DNA from: Diaporthe sp. PMI_573
Taxonomy: Eukaryota; Ascomycota; Sordariomycetes; Diaporthales; Diaporthaceae
DNA length: 64,000 nt
Direction: 5' to 3'
NCBI GenBank assembly: GCA_021399435.1
Contig: JAJTUP010000060.1
Coordinates: 186,001-250,000 of the forward strand
Shown here: one piece after another, positions 22,501 to 34,752 of the stretch
How the letters are laid out: every line of letters starts with the position of its first letter
Position numbering within the stretch: position 1 is the first letter of the stretch
Position numbers and translations under genes: made by a program
Notes under the pieces: model-generated
Told to the model about the DNA's origin: nothing
The model's input: the letters and a program-made list of their open reading frames with translations, nothing else
The model's database searches: none

Positions 22501-25376
22501 ACTCACAGATTACAATGGCAAAAACGGCAAGGGCATGTACGTCGCAATTCGTGGCATCGTCTTCGACCTGGAGGCTTTCATGCCCACGCACTATCCTTCG
22601 TACATCTCCGATACGATCATGGAGAGATTCGCCGGTCAGGACCTTACCGATCTGTTCCCAGTCCAGGTATCAGCGCTGTGTCAGGGCGTTGATGGCACCG
22701 TTGACCCAGCTGTGTCCCTGGACTACACATCGACCAACTTCACAGGATCTGCGAGCACCACCAGTATCACTTCTCTGTACGCCAAGTACCATGACTTCCG
22801 GTACTTCCAGAATGACAGCCGCCCAGACTGGTTTGCGGAGCAAATGATCAGGCTCAAGCAAGGTGGCTACAAGAAGGGTAACATTGGCTACACGCCTGAG
22901 TACATCAAGAAACAGGGTCAGAAAGGCAAGTCTGTCGGCATCATCGGCTCACGCATCTACGACATGACCAAGTACGCAGCTGGCGGCCGGCGCATGAGAG
23001 CCCCTGTGGGCGAAGACGCTCCATCGGATGGTGACCTCACCAACTTCATGGACCAACTCGTTGTCGATCTCTTTCAGCAGAAGGCCGGGGCAGATGTCAC
23101 TAAATTGTGGAACGCTCTGGCTCTCGACGCGGCCAAGAAACAACGGATGAAACTGTGTCTGGACAACCTCTTCTACATCGCAGACGTCGACACCAGGAAC
23201 TCGGTCAAGTGTCAATTCGCCAACTACCTGATTCTGGCTGTGTCGATTCTCCTCTGCGCCATCATTGGAGTCAAGTTCCTTGCTGCCTTGCAATTCGGAG
23301 GGAATAACGTGCCAGAGAACCTGGACAAATTCATCATGTGTCAGATCCCGGCCTATACGGAAGACGAGGACTCTCTACGACGTGCCATCGACTCCGCTGC
23401 TCGTATGCGTTACGATGATAAGCGCAAATTGCTCGTTGTCATTTGTGACGGTATGATTATCGGACAGGGCAACGACAGGCCCACGCCTCGCATTGTTTTG
23501 GACATTCTTGGTGTCTCAGAGACGGTCGACCCCGAGCCGCTCAGCTTTGAGTCCCTTGGCGAAGGAATGAAACAGCACAACATGGGCAAGGTCTACTCCG
23601 GCCTGTATGAGGTTCAGGGTCACATCGTTCCCTTCATGGTCGTGGTCAAAGTCGGTAAGCCTTCAGAGGTCTCCCGTCCGGGTAACCGTGGCAAGCGAGA
23701 CTCGCAAATGGTCATCATGCGCTTCCTCAACCGTGTCCACTACAACCTGGCCATGAGCCCCTTGGAGCTGGAAATGTACCACCAAATACGGAACATCATT
23801 GGCGTCAATCCTACCTTCTACGAATTCCTTCTGCAGATGGACGCAGACACTGTCGTCGCTCCGGATTCTGCTACCCGCTTCGTATCTGCCTTCTTGGATG
23901 ATACCCGCCTCATCGCTGTTTGTGGCGAGACCGCCCTCACCAATGCTAAGAGCTCCTTCGTCACCATGATCCAGGTTTACGAATACTACATCTCGCACAA
24001 TCTGGTCAAGGCCTTCGAAAGTCTTTTTGGCTCTGTCACCTGTCTCCCTGGTTGTTTCACCATGTACCGCATCCGCGCTGCTGATTCGGGCAAGCCACTC
24101 TTTGTTAGCCGAGAGGTCGTTGAGCAATACGCGACGATTCGTGTCGATACTCTCCACATGAAGAATCTTCTCCACCTGGGTGAGGATCGATACCTGACGA
24201 CGCTGCTCCTGAGGCACCACCAGCAGTACAAGACCAAGTACATGATGAAGGCGCACGCATGGACCATCGCACCCGACTCGTGGACTGTGTTCCTCTCGCA
24301 AAGACGTCGTTGGATCAACTCCACGGTCCACAACCTGATGGAACTCATGCCCATGAACCAGCTCTGCGGTTTCTGCTGCTTCAGCATGCGATTCATCGTG
24401 TTCATGGACCTGCTGACCACTGTCGTGCAACCCGTCACCATTGCCTATATCGTCTATCTGATTGTCCTCCTCTCCATCGACGCTACCGTGGTACCCATGA
24501 CGGCTTTCATCATGCTTGGTGCTATCTACGGTCTGCAGGGTATCATTTTCATTGTTCGTCGCAAGTGGGAAATGATTGGATGGATGCTGCTCTACATCTG
24601 CGCAGTTCCCGTATACTCGTTTGCTCTTCCTCTGTATGCTTTCTGGCACATGGACGACTTCAACTGGGGCAACACTCGTGTAATTGCCGGTGAGAAGGGC
24701 AAGAAGGTGGTCATTTCCGACGAGGGCAAGTTCGATCCGGCCTCCATCCCCCGCAAGAAGTGGGAGGAGTACCAAGGCGAGCTCTGGGATGCTCAGACGG
24801 CTCGCGACGACGTCCGCTCCGAGGTCTCTGGCTACAGCTACGCGACCAAGGCGGGCCCCAACGTCGGCGTGTCGGAGCACGGCTGGGGCGGTTACACACC
24901 CTCGCGCCCCGGCTCTGTCGTCAACTACGGCCACGGGCCGTACAACAACAGCTCCGGTGACCTCAAGGTGCCCCTGGCTGGCTCCCAGAGCCGCCTGAGC
25001 TTTGCGGCCAGCGAGATGATGGGCGGCAACAACAACCCTGCCAACCGCGCGAGCCAGTTCGGCGGCAGCCAGTTCTTTGGCGGCAGCCAGAACGAGCTCG
25101 AAATGAGTAACCTCGCCGGCCTGCCCGGCGATGACGCGCTGCTGGCCGAGATCCGCGAGATCCTGCGCACCGCGGACCTCATGACCGTGACCAAGAAGGG
25201 CGTCAAGCAGGAGCTTGAGAGGAGGTTCGGCGTCCCACTTGATGCCAGGAGGGCGTACATCAATTCAGGTAAGCTAAGCCCCCTACCCCAAACATTTATC
25301 TTCCGACATTGTACTGGGCGACCGTGACTAACATTGGACTGTAGCCACCGAGGCGTGCCTTTCTGGGCAGCTGTAG
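19580..25376 (+). CDS. csmA: Class V chitin synthase with myosin motor domain
   Basis: A tip-localised chitin synthase carrying an N-terminal myosin motor-like domain that binds actin in homologues and is required for wall integrity and, in several plant pathogens, virulence. Three exons, 19580-19884, 19957-25268 and 25345-25376, give 1882 residues. The first intron (72 nt) interrupts just before the P-loop GESGSGKT (residues 103-110). The motor domain spans about residues 1-780; TM helices begin near 880 ([16 protein letters not shown]); a cytochrome b5-like domain is near 953; the GT2 domain runs from about 1223 ([17 protein letters not shown]) with [16 protein letters not shown] and QRRRWINST near 1550; a DEK-like domain ends the protein. 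The last exon adds only ten residues ([10 protein letters not shown] with its junction); failure to splice would give a different 19-residue tail. The start context ccaccATGG is strong. Divergent partner of the class VII gene. Confidence 0.96.
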
Positions 25377-26404
25377 ATTTCCGTTCTTGGATATACACCA
25401 CATCATCTGGTTCATGTTTGATCTGCATACCATTTACATAATTACCTAATGGCTCGTTGATAATGCGCACCATATCTGAGGAAGGAGGGAAAGTCTGTAG
25501 AGTATCCGGGACAGATCCCGGCGGATCTGCCCGTCGCATGTCATCTTGGATTTTTTTAAGGGGACGAACCAACGAAAAAAGGGAAGAAGAAATCGCATTA
25601 TAATGACGGCGGCTGGTGTTGGGAATGGTTTTGCAAATGGCCTGCGTGGAGTTGTGATGTTGATTTTTACTATCTACTCACGTAGTTCATATTTTTGGTA
25701 TATGGGATCGACAAGCAATTGGACTTTTAAATTGGATATTGAGTAGCCAGCCCTGTCTAGCCCGTGAATAGAGTGACAAGCAGTTTATATGGTGTCGAAA
25801 GCCATACAGTGTGGCCGGGCAGAGTGCGGGACCTGGACGCAGCCTCAGGAGCAAAAGCGAGCGATCAGACACTAGTTCATCTTTTCTCTGCTCCAACTGA
25901 CACGGTATATCTCCGGAACTTCAAAGCACTCGCCTAGCCTTCCTCAACGCCAGCACTTATCAGCCGTGCTTACACCTGTAGCACTGGAGCTTTTCCAGTC
26001 CCACGTCACTATGTTGAACCAAACGTAAGACAATCCCCACATGATGACTAGAGCTGGTCGGTATGTATGAGTACACGTGAAAGCTTATACGAGACTAAGT
26101 TGGTATAATATGTACTGATTATAATATACCTGGCTCAAAACATAAAAACGCTACTTAGGATATGTAAGTAAAGGGTAGGTTGGTAGGGCTGGTGCCTATG
26201 GCGTGCTCTTATAGGCTCTCTTATTGACAAGGCCTACTCTGTACCTTCTCGCCTAGAGATTGAGGTACGACCCTTTCTTCTTCCTTTTATTCCTTGGGCT
26301 AGCCTACTTGTACATTCTATTCGTGAACCATGATTCCGAATCTAGCCGCTGTGCTGTAATGTCTAAGTGACGTGTCAGCACGCATGGCTTGGTTTCCTAA
26401 ATCC
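25377..26404. other. AT-rich convergent intergenic region
   Basis: The region lies between the 3' ends of the class V chitin synthase (+) and Ecm4-like (-) genes. It is clearly richer in A/T and TpA steps than its surroundings, particularly 26,040-26,200. This could be ordinary 3' sequence or the trace of a mutated repeat; no TE protein motif was recognised. Confidence 0.35.
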
Positions 26405-27754
26405 TCACGGCTTACCAGCTTGCTTTACCGCGGGGACCTCCTCGCGCAGGGGGAGGATGTCCGGGACGGGGCCGACGGGGGTGATGGAGAAAGGGTTGAT
26501 CTGCTTGTGCGAGCGGGTGTAGTGGTTCTTGATGTGCAGGAAGTTGGTCGTGTCCTTGAAGGCCGGGATGTTCCAGTACAGGTTGCGCATCCAGATGTGG
26601 ATCTGTGGGTAGCCAGACCGGATGTCCTTGATGTTGCACTTGAAGTGTTGCACGTAGACGGGCTGTGCGTAGCGAGAGTGTTAGATGGTGCTTGAATGGA
26701 GCAGTACTTCTTTCTCTGGGGGGGGATCCGGGGGGGGGGGATGGGATGAATTTGTCGTCCCGTAGACTTACATCGAATCTAATGATCGTAACGAACCTGA
26801 CCAAGTCCCTTCAGTTAGCTTCTCATCCCACGTTATTCCTCGACGGATGCACTATACTCACAGCCTGACATCGGTCTCGGTCAGTTCCTTGCCAAAGTAG
26901 TACGGCCCCTCGCCCGCGGCAAGATGCGCCTCGACCCTGTCGAGGGCTTCGAACAGGGCGCGGACATTGCGCTCGTATGCCTCCTGGGTGGTTGCGAATC
27001 CGGCCTTGTACACGCCGTTGTTAATCAGGTCGTAGTGCCACTCGTTGGCCTCGTCGATCTGGGACCGCAGGGGCTCCGGGTACAGGTGCACGCCGCGATG
27101 CTTGTAGTTGAGTTGGTCGTCGAACTGGGAAGACGGAAAGAGTGGTCAGGACTCGGGGGTTATCTCCACAGGTTTGAGAGTGAGAGGTTGAAGGGGGGGG
27201 CACTAGGAACTCACCACGTAGCTGATCATGCGCAAGATCTCGCTGCTCTCATTGTTCACGATGCGCTTCTGGACCTTGTCGTACAGGACCGGCACAGTGA
27301 AGCGGCCCGAGTAGTCTGGGTCCGACTCGAAGTAGACCTGCCGCAGGTGTGTGAAGTCCTCGTGCAGCGGGTCCGGGACCACGTTGTCGCCCTCGGCGTC
27401 CTTGTCTTCGGCGGTCGGGAAGCGCCATCCTTTCTCACCGAGGTGCCAGTGCACCGAGGACACGGTGATCCAGTCCTGCAGCCCCTTCAGCTTCCACGCG
27501 ATGAGCGTCCGGTTCGCCTAGGGACGTGGTCAGTCAGTCTTGAGTGGTGGTCATCGGGTTTCGACACAGATACTCACCCAAGGGCATGCGTAGCTGATGT
27601 ACAGGTGATACCTCCCCTTCTCGGCCGGGAACCTGGACCCGGGCTCGTCGGAGATCCAGTCGCGGAACGAGCTGACCTGCCTCTTGAACTCGCCGCTCTT
27701 GTCTTTTGGGTCAACCCAGTCCGTTACTTTTCCTGTGGTCGACTGCGAGCTCAT
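26405..27754 (-). CDS. ECM4: Ecm4-type S-glutathionyl-(hydro)quinone reductase (omega-like GST)
   Basis: A glutathione-dependent reductase of the xi/omega-like GST class that reduces glutathionyl-hydroquinones and related mixed disulfides. Five exons, 27578-27754, 27215-27517, 26862-27124, 26772-26796 and 26405-26662, give 341 residues, the family's normal size. The catalytic Cys is Cys57 in YACPWANRTL, split by intron 1 directly after Trp59. Other family marks are [33 protein letters not shown] and [21 protein letters not shown]. Exon 4 is only 25 nt. Introns 2 and 4 hold long C-runs on the coding strand. The frame is open upstream to an ATG at 28018, which would add an Arg/Ser-rich 88-residue leader (MSLNPLPKLARHRITTVLTR...) resembling a mitochondrial presequence. 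I choose 27754 because conservation starts there, but a second, longer isoform is possible. Confidence 0.9.
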
Positions 27755-28018
27755 GTTTAGCTTAGCGTCTATGCGTCTGCCAGAATCACAGCCTGGGGTA
27801 CTGACCATTCTTGTCTGCGTCAGGTGGATAGGGTTGTGGTGAGGGAAGGACGACAGTGACCTGAGTTTCGGAAGATGCTGTCTGTACGTGATAGGCGCTC
27901 CGTCTGCCGGATACACAAAATTGAGGGGTCGCTTTGACGACAAGCTGCGGGGGTTCTGTCGGGTGAGAACAGTTGTGATCCTATGCCTTGCTAATTTTGG
28001 GAGAGGGTTGAGTGACAT

Positions 28019-28715
28019 GGACTCGAGAATCACAGGACGGTTTTACAGTGAGTGGTCGTTAAGAACTCATGAGCGGACCTTGAGGGGAGGGCAGGGCACG
28101 ATATGTAGTATATATATGAATACATATATGAATATATATATGTAGCGCTAGATTGGTGACGATTGTCATCTCTCACCAAGCAAATACATAGATCAACGTC
28201 TAGCTAGTCTCATATCCCAAGATTCCAAACAATCTGCAAGTTCCTTGCCTAGTCTACTAGGGCAGTGGGGACGATGCCTAATGGCTTACGCTGAATCACC
28301 GTGACTGCTCTAAGCAGCCCATAACAGTAATGCTCGTCTAATCATGACGTGGACACAAGAGGGCCCACACGGAGCTGGTGCTTGGGGGTCTTCAATGCTC
28401 GATGCGGGGCAACCCGTCACTTAGTAATCCGGGCGCCGCGAAGCGACTGACTTGAGTGATACCCAGACCAGAGACACCATGGTCTAGAGTATCATAGACG
28501 AAGAACTCAAATCAGCTTGACTGTCTCTGAGGTGAATTGTTCTGGTTGCTCTACATAAGATCTCTGTCGACTAGTCAACACACATGCACACAACTGGTAG
28601 AACCCCGAGTCAATAGCGAAAACCAGCAAACCCATTCTATCGTGATATGCTCTCCTGACTGTATGGTTTCAATGTCAACCTGCTCCTTCCAGTCGCTCCA
28701 ACGGCACACGGCCGC
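28019..28715. other. Intergenic region, Ecm4-like gene to UBA1
   Basis: This contains the upstream region of the Ecm4-like gene and the 3' region of UBA1. A TA-rich simple repeat (tatatatatgaatacatatatgaatatatatatg) occupies about 28,110-28,143. No gene is supported elsewhere in it. Confidence 0.4.
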
Positions 28716-31700
28716 TTAATCTCGAGATACCATCACGTAGGGCACCTCAACATCCTCTCCGTCCGCGTCCTCGGTGACAACTTCGAATATGACAGCCTTC
28801 TGGTGCGCCGGGACAGGTTTCTTGGACACGAACTCAACGAGGTCGAAGAGCTTCATCCCCAGGCGCTCCTTCTTCTTCGCGGGCGGGAAGAATATCGCAT
28901 AGAGCAGGCTCACGCCTGAGCTCACCATGGAGATCTCGAGGCCCCGTGCCTCGAACACCTCAACGAGCTCCTTCAATGTGACGTTCTTGACCTCGAATCG
29001 GTCCCAGATCTTGTCCATTGTCTGCTCCTCGCCATTGGGCCCTTTCCAGGTGACCTTGGGGCTGGCTATTGGCTCGCTGAAGCCGAAGAATGGAAGGGCC
29101 AGGTTGGCAAATCCATTCTTGTACTGCTCCACATCCGTCTTGCCATCAATGATCTTGTACAGCTCCAAGACAACCAGGCCGGTCACCAACGCAGTCGTGG
29201 TCGCGATCGCCGGTATGATCTTGCCAGCGATGAACTTGGTCTTGTGGCGATCTGCTGTCTCGATCTTGTAATTCGTCGCTCGCAGGTTGCTTGCTGCCGT
29301 GATAAAGTCGATGTGGTAGTTGGTGTCATCATCCTTCTCAAACTCGACCGGCGTGAGTTTGAATCCTGCCAACGACTTGGGGTCGGGGATTTCGGCTGAG
29401 ATCTTCCCCAGTTCCGCATCATCCCCAAAGGTCACTGGTGCATCCTTGTTGGGGTCCTATAAGCAGTCAGATTATGAGCTATGGGGCGAAGAAGATCATC
29501 GTTTTCACTTACTGGCTCCTTGTCGTCGGCCTGGATCTTGACACCGGGGTCTGGTGAGAAGTCTGGGACGATCATAGACTCCAATGCAGCCTCATACGCA
29601 GCGCGATCCTTGTCCCGCACATTGATATTGTAGTTGAAGGCGTGCAGGTTGGTAGCCGCAACGAGGAACTGGTAGTGGGTGGGGTCGTTGATGTCGAACT
29701 TCAACGCATCCGGAGCTCGCTTGGGGCCAGACCAGAAAGGCTGTCCACTGGAGGAAACGGAGTCCTTGGGGAAGTTGTACAGCAATTGTTGGATCGCGTT
29801 GTTGTACTGCTTCTCAAAGACCATGCGGGCCCAGCTCACGCAGTCCTCAAAGGTGAGGGCCCGCTCGTTCTTCAGGTAGTCGCGAAGCACCGTAAGCGTA
29901 GTCTTCTGATCGCCACCTTGTGCCAACGTGGTCTTGAGATAATCCGGCTTCGTGAGGTACAGGTTTGCCGTTTCAGCCGGTTTCACAAAGTTGGTCTCGA
30001 AAAGCTCACGTGCCCAGGCGATAGTGTGCTCAATCTTGTTGGGGAAGCTGCGGAGTGTGCACATCGGGAACGACTGCTCAGGTGGGTCGACCGAAGATGA
30101 GTATGACTCCGTGATACCGGGCAAAACAACTTGTGTGTTTCCCTTCGTACCCAGGGTGCCACTCTCAAGAAGAGGTTTCTTGAAGAAGACACAACGTCGG
30201 TCGACATATGTTCTTGCCTCGACGTTGTCCAGTGCATTGGTGACGCCGTCCAGGCTGTTCCAGAAGTCCTCGTTGAAAATCGCCTCGGTATCTGGGCTGA
30301 CACGGTCTTTCAGACAAACCGTGTGTCCCTTCAGGTCCGGATTCATGAGCTGAACGGCCTCAGCTGCACAGTCGCTCTTCATCTTGCCCACGTCCTTTGG
30401 TCGGAAGAGGAACTGCCGGTTCAGGTTACTCTTCTCAATCGAGTCCATGTCAGTGATAGTGATCTGGCCCTTGGGTCCAGTACCCAGACCGATCATAGCC
30501 CAGTTCTTCAGCATCTCACAACCGATGGCTCCCGCGCCGACAAGGAACTGCTTGATGTTTGATATCTTCTCCTGGTACTCCTTGCCAAAGACTGCTATCT
30601 GACCATCGTAGCGGCTGCCAACGGGCGCACACAGTTCCTCGGACCTCTTGTAGCCTTGGGGAAGCGATTCCAAGGAGTCGAAGTACATCCACTGCTGCAC
30701 TGGATGAAATTTGCCCGAAACTGCTTTGAGAACCTCTTGGGCAGCAAGCCCACCAAAGAAAGCCGCCATGGGATTCAGATCTCCCGTAGCTTGGTAGCTC
30801 AGCTCGGCCAAGATCTTCTCGTCAATCTCGACCTCAACACCAGTCTTCTGGGCAAAGACTTCGGCCGACTTGACCACCACGGCAGCATCGTCCTTGTTCA
30901 TCGGTCTTGGCAGGTGGCCTTGTGTTTGGACAAACGCATGCAGAGCTTGGAATCCAATGTGGAGTTGCTGTGGGCGATCAAACTTGGCGTAGTCAGACAC
31001 GAGGAATTCAGGCTCAGCCAACGACTGCGTGATGCTCTTGAATTCCAGGATCTTGGGCATCTTGACCTGCTGGAACAGACCTCCTCGCTTGTACTGGCCC
31101 AGACCCGAGACATCCCCGATAGAGAAAGTATACGGGCCCTTCACTGTGACCTTTCGTGGCTCGGCCGTGTTCAGGCCCTCCATGCCCTCGATTTCGGAGA
31201 ACGTCACGTAGTCTCCATCTTCAAGGCCGTGGCGGGTCTCGTCGAGGGCGGACACGACACCCTCATCGTCGACACCGGCGATGATACCGTTCTGCGGGTT
31301 CTCTCCAGTCGCATCGATAACCGAGAACTTCTCTCCGAAATCGCAGAATATGTTGCCGAACAAGCCAAAAGTGTCCGCAGTAATAAAGTAGATGCCTTTC
31401 GAGTGACAGTAGTCGCCGATCGCAAGCTGGTCTTTCAGGGGAGCGCCGGTCAGGACAACGACTTGGTACTTGTCGAGCTCGGAGAGGTTATCGGCAAGTC
31501 TGGAGTAGAGTCTGACGTCAGTGACTGATCCACAATCAGGTCCCCAAGGATAGGAGAAGGCGAGGCGTACCCGGAAGACTTGTGCACGCTGACTGGGGTG
31601 TATGCGTTCAGCTCGGCCACCCGAGGCACGGTGGCTGCATCCCGGGGCTTGCCAACATCGTCAGGGCGCAGGAAAAACTGTGAGGACAGGTCTGCGATGG

Positions 31701-32110
31701 CTACAGGGGCAGGGTCGTGGAGGGTCAGGCTCTTGACGCCAGCGAGGGCGACGTTCTTGGCAACCTCGACACCGAGGCCCTTGAGTCCCACGATGAGCAC
31801 GTTGGACGCGCCCATGCGCTTCATGGCCTCGTGGCCCAAGACATAGAGCTGCCGGCTGTAGAGAGACTCGTCGATGTCGTTGTTCCCAACGACTGACTCG
31901 TCGACCTGCATCCTGGTGACCAGGTCGACCTCGGGGAGCCTCTGTTCCTGCAAGCATGGAAGACCGGTTAGCAGGTGTTCCCAGGCCACTCGCTGCAGCT
32001 GTTGGCAGCTACCAGCAGGAGCCTCGGGTGCGGCACTCCGGCGGCGTGAGGATGGAGCGGACGGGCGGGTCGGCTGAGGACGGACGGGGCGGGGGGACAC
32101 TCACAGTCAT
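28716..32110 (-). CDS. UBA1: Ubiquitin-activating enzyme E1
   Basis: The ATP-dependent E1 that adenylates ubiquitin and loads it on its own cysteine before transfer to E2 enzymes; cytosolic and nuclear, essential. Four exons, 32105-32110, 31571-31947, 29513-31511 and 28716-29456, give 1040 residues (family about 1020-1060). The first coding exon is just ATG ACT. The 59-nt second intron (GTACGC donor, GTCAG acceptor at 31512) was placed to join VHKSSG to [18 protein letters not shown], as the frame changes between the two blocks. Visible motifs are the inactive adenylation half with [15 protein letters not shown] and [14 protein letters not shown], the active nucleotide site [20 protein letters not shown] near residue 455, the catalytic Cys in [10 protein letters not shown] near residue 611, and the C-terminal ubiquitin-fold domain. 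A start at the later ATG (MQVDESVV) is possible. Confidence 0.95.
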
Positions 32111-34007
32111 TGTCTTCTTGTTCTGGAGAGGCAGGCGGTCCCCGTCGCACGAAAGTTTGCGCTTCCCCAGTTTGCCGGACTCTTTCCAAGCGGAAGAACC
32201 TATCTTTTGTTGAGAAGAAGAGTGCGGGTAGGGGCGGAAGGTGTTTCTTGTGATGATTTACGGTTGAATGTTGCCTGGGGAGATGTGAGACAGGTTGCGA
32301 GCTGGATGGGGCACTGACGACGGGTGATGGGGGGTCCAACATCGACCCCACCAGAGAGACGAGTGGGTAGCTTACCTAGCAAGCCTAGGTACCTAGCTTC
32401 CAAAGCAATGGGGGCAGGCAGGGGCAGGCAGCGGGGCCGTCAAACAAGGCTGCTGTGGTCGCACAGTCGAGCTGTGTCAAGTCGTGAGCTTTGCCAGAAA
32501 GAGAAGCTTTAATACTGGGCAGATGTCTTGATTTTCGAAACGTGATGAATGGAAATCCATGAATGTATCCAGGTGGCCAAGACCGTTTCTGCCTCACTGG
32601 AGGCTGTGGTTTATGGGGGGCGAAACCGATGACTTATGCATGGCTTGGTGCCCGTGATTTATAACAGTGGGGGAAGCTACAGCTAGGTGTCTTGTCAGCA
32701 TGAACATGAGGGAGGATCTTGTTCCCACGTGCTCGTAGACAGATGGCCAGACAGACAGGTAGACAGACAGACATCGTATCTCTTGAATGCTTGTCTTCGA
32801 TGAGGTACCCTCCAGCTTGTGCTGGCCCGGCTCACCAGCCAATGCACTTCAGATGTGAGGCCACCTACAGGATGCAGCATCAACGCATGAGACAGGCTCG
32901 ACTGCCGGAACACCCAGAGATTGCTCCGAGAACTGACGTACTTGCACATGATCTCTTCCTATGGTGCTTACCGAAGGACAGGAACCCCTCGGGAAATTAT
33001 ATGATCGACAGTCGTGCAAGGCTGTTCGAGCTCCTCTATGGGCATGAGACTCGGAGGCCTGTGACGATCTGCCCTGCGGAAGACGAGTATGTACCACCAC
33101 CAGCTTCGAAGCCCTCGCACCAGTGACTCAGTCACCTGCTCCTGCGGTTCCAGCCCGGAGAGTCCGGTTATCAAGCCACCTGTTCCGTCGCATCATGTTC
33201 CACTGGGTGAGTCAATGGAACAGCATCTCATAGATCGCTCGTCCCGCACCCGGGGTGTCGCAACAACCCCTTTTCCCCCTCCTCCCAAACTCCCCAGAGA
33301 ACCTCGATGCAAGGTGCCACCAAAGACCTCTAGCTTCGTACGTATGTATTCCGGGCGGATCCAGTTGGACCTACCCACAGCCAGCCCTAGCCTAACGAAG
33401 CGAGCAAATCTCAGCTAGTGTGTTCCTAGACGTGCGACAACTTAAGGCGGGACAACTTATGACAAAGATTTTGCGATCTCGGTTGTCCTCCAGGTCACTA
33501 CCCTCTTGGCCGTCGGGCAAGATTATGCACAATTCCGCTTCGAGAAACATCGTCGAACCGCCGGGGATGTTGTTAGACAGTCCTTTTTTCGGCCTTGTGG
33601 CTGGCTAGGGTTCGGGTGGGGGGGTTGAACCCACGACCCATGTTGAAGTTTGACGGCAAACTACTCGAGAAAGGCTGCTTCTCCGCAAGATCAGAGACAT
33701 GCATGCTCACAATGTATGGCGTGTGCCCTTCTCGCTGCCTTACGAAATGACCATGGTCAACTGTGCCGGGTGAGACCTTCGGCGCTCGCGTAGACGCGCT
33801 TTCGTGAAGGAGGGCAAGCAAGGGGCACGTCGCATAGGTGTGATTGGAACATTTACATGGGCGTCAAGCTCCCATGGGGGCATTTATTCTCAGCCTTTTC
33901 ACTAAGGATCAAGCGAGTGTCTATACTAGAGTTCCATTTTCCGTCTGCTCCTTCCAAGGTTCTGAGCGCTTCCTACACCCTACTAAGCACCTGATGCTTT
34001 TCCACCT
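32111..34007. other. Intergenic region, UBA1 upstream / FKBP12 downstream
   Basis: No gene is supported in these 1.9 kb. A motif cctaggtacctag is at 32,384-32,396, within the likely UBA1 promoter. A (cagacagg/agacagac) microsatellite is at about 32,740-32,775. At 33,617-33,650 a T-arm-like sequence occurs without the rest of a tRNA (see rejected items). Confidence 0.4.
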
Positions 34008-34752
34008 CTACTGGACGTTCTTCAGGTGGACGTCGCTGGCGTGTATATTAGTTGCCGTACTTCATGCTCGGATGTCTGATGAGTCCAACTTACAAGATGA
34101 GCTCCGAGTTGGGGGGAATGTGTCCGGGGAAACCGCTAGAGAATATGTTAGCACGACAATACCCACCAAAGACTGATGGATTTCTGGGACGTGGATTGGC
34201 GAAAGTGAGCACATTGCTTCTAGGGTCCTTAGGCTGAGCGACGGGGGTTCTTACCGGGCACCGTAGCCATAGTCACTGTGCCAATGTCAGTTAGCGTTCT
34301 TGAACACGGGCTCGGGAGGGGAAAAGTGGATGGAAAGGATTTACCTGGTGATGTGAAGAGTGGCCTTGCCGCCAACCTTCATCTGGACGACACCCTCGTC
34401 CCATCCTAGGATGTTGATTGTCAGTGGGGGTTCATTCCGCGTGGACAGAACTTAGACAGGTAGCTATTCACCCTTGATGACCTGGCCAACGCCGATCTTG
34501 GTGACGAAGTCGCCGCGGCCGATGGAGCTGTCAAACCTTGAGAGAGGGGGCAGGTTAGTACCAATCGTCGTAAGTGCCCTGGTGTGCCGTGCCCATGATC
34601 GGGTGGTGTTGTTCTGCAGGGACTCACTTGTTGCCCTTCAGGTCGGGCTGGGATTCGTCCTTGAGGTATCCAGTGTAGTCAATGGTGACGGTCTGTCCTG
34701 GGGTTGGCTGTGCGCCAGTGCCCTCCTCGTGATGTTGAACGGTGACACCCAT
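34008..34752 (-). CDS. FPR1: FKBP12-type peptidyl-prolyl cis-trans isomerase
   Basis: A cytosolic prolyl isomerase and receptor for FK506 and rapamycin. Six exons, 34628-34752, 34472-34536, 34345-34405, 34255-34275, 34094-34135 and 34008-34035, encode 113 residues, exactly the size of a single-domain FKBP. All phases agree and every intron has a canonical donor (GTGAGT, GTGAAT, GTAAAT, GTAAGA, GTAAGT). Conserved parts are VTIDYTGYLKD, FDSSIGRGDF, VIKGWDEGVVQMKVGGKATL, SDYGYGARGFPGHIPPNSEL and FDVHLKNVQ; the drug-pocket residues Tyr, Phe, Asp, Val-Ile, Trp, Tyr and Phe of the family can be recognised in these blocks. Exon 4 is only 21 nt. Human FKBP12 has IPPHATL where this protein has IPPNSEL, an ordinary fungal variant. 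Splitting into six exons makes it easy to mis-annotate. Confidence 0.94.

Noticed and set aside
23663..24934. Minus-strand open frame of 423 codons
   Set aside because: Antisense to the catalytic domain of the class V chitin synthase; repetitive Val/Asp/His composition is a shadow.
31512..31570. Frameshift mutation in UBA1
   Set aside because: The frame change is explained by a 59-nt intron with GTACGC donor and CAG acceptor that joins conserved blocks in phase.
33608..33690. tRNA-like T-arm on the minus strand (ggtcgtgggttcaaccccc)
   Set aside because: The T-arm resembles tRNA but no matching 5' acceptor strand, D-arm or anticodon arm was found in the needed distance. Possibly a tRNA-derived fragment; not called.
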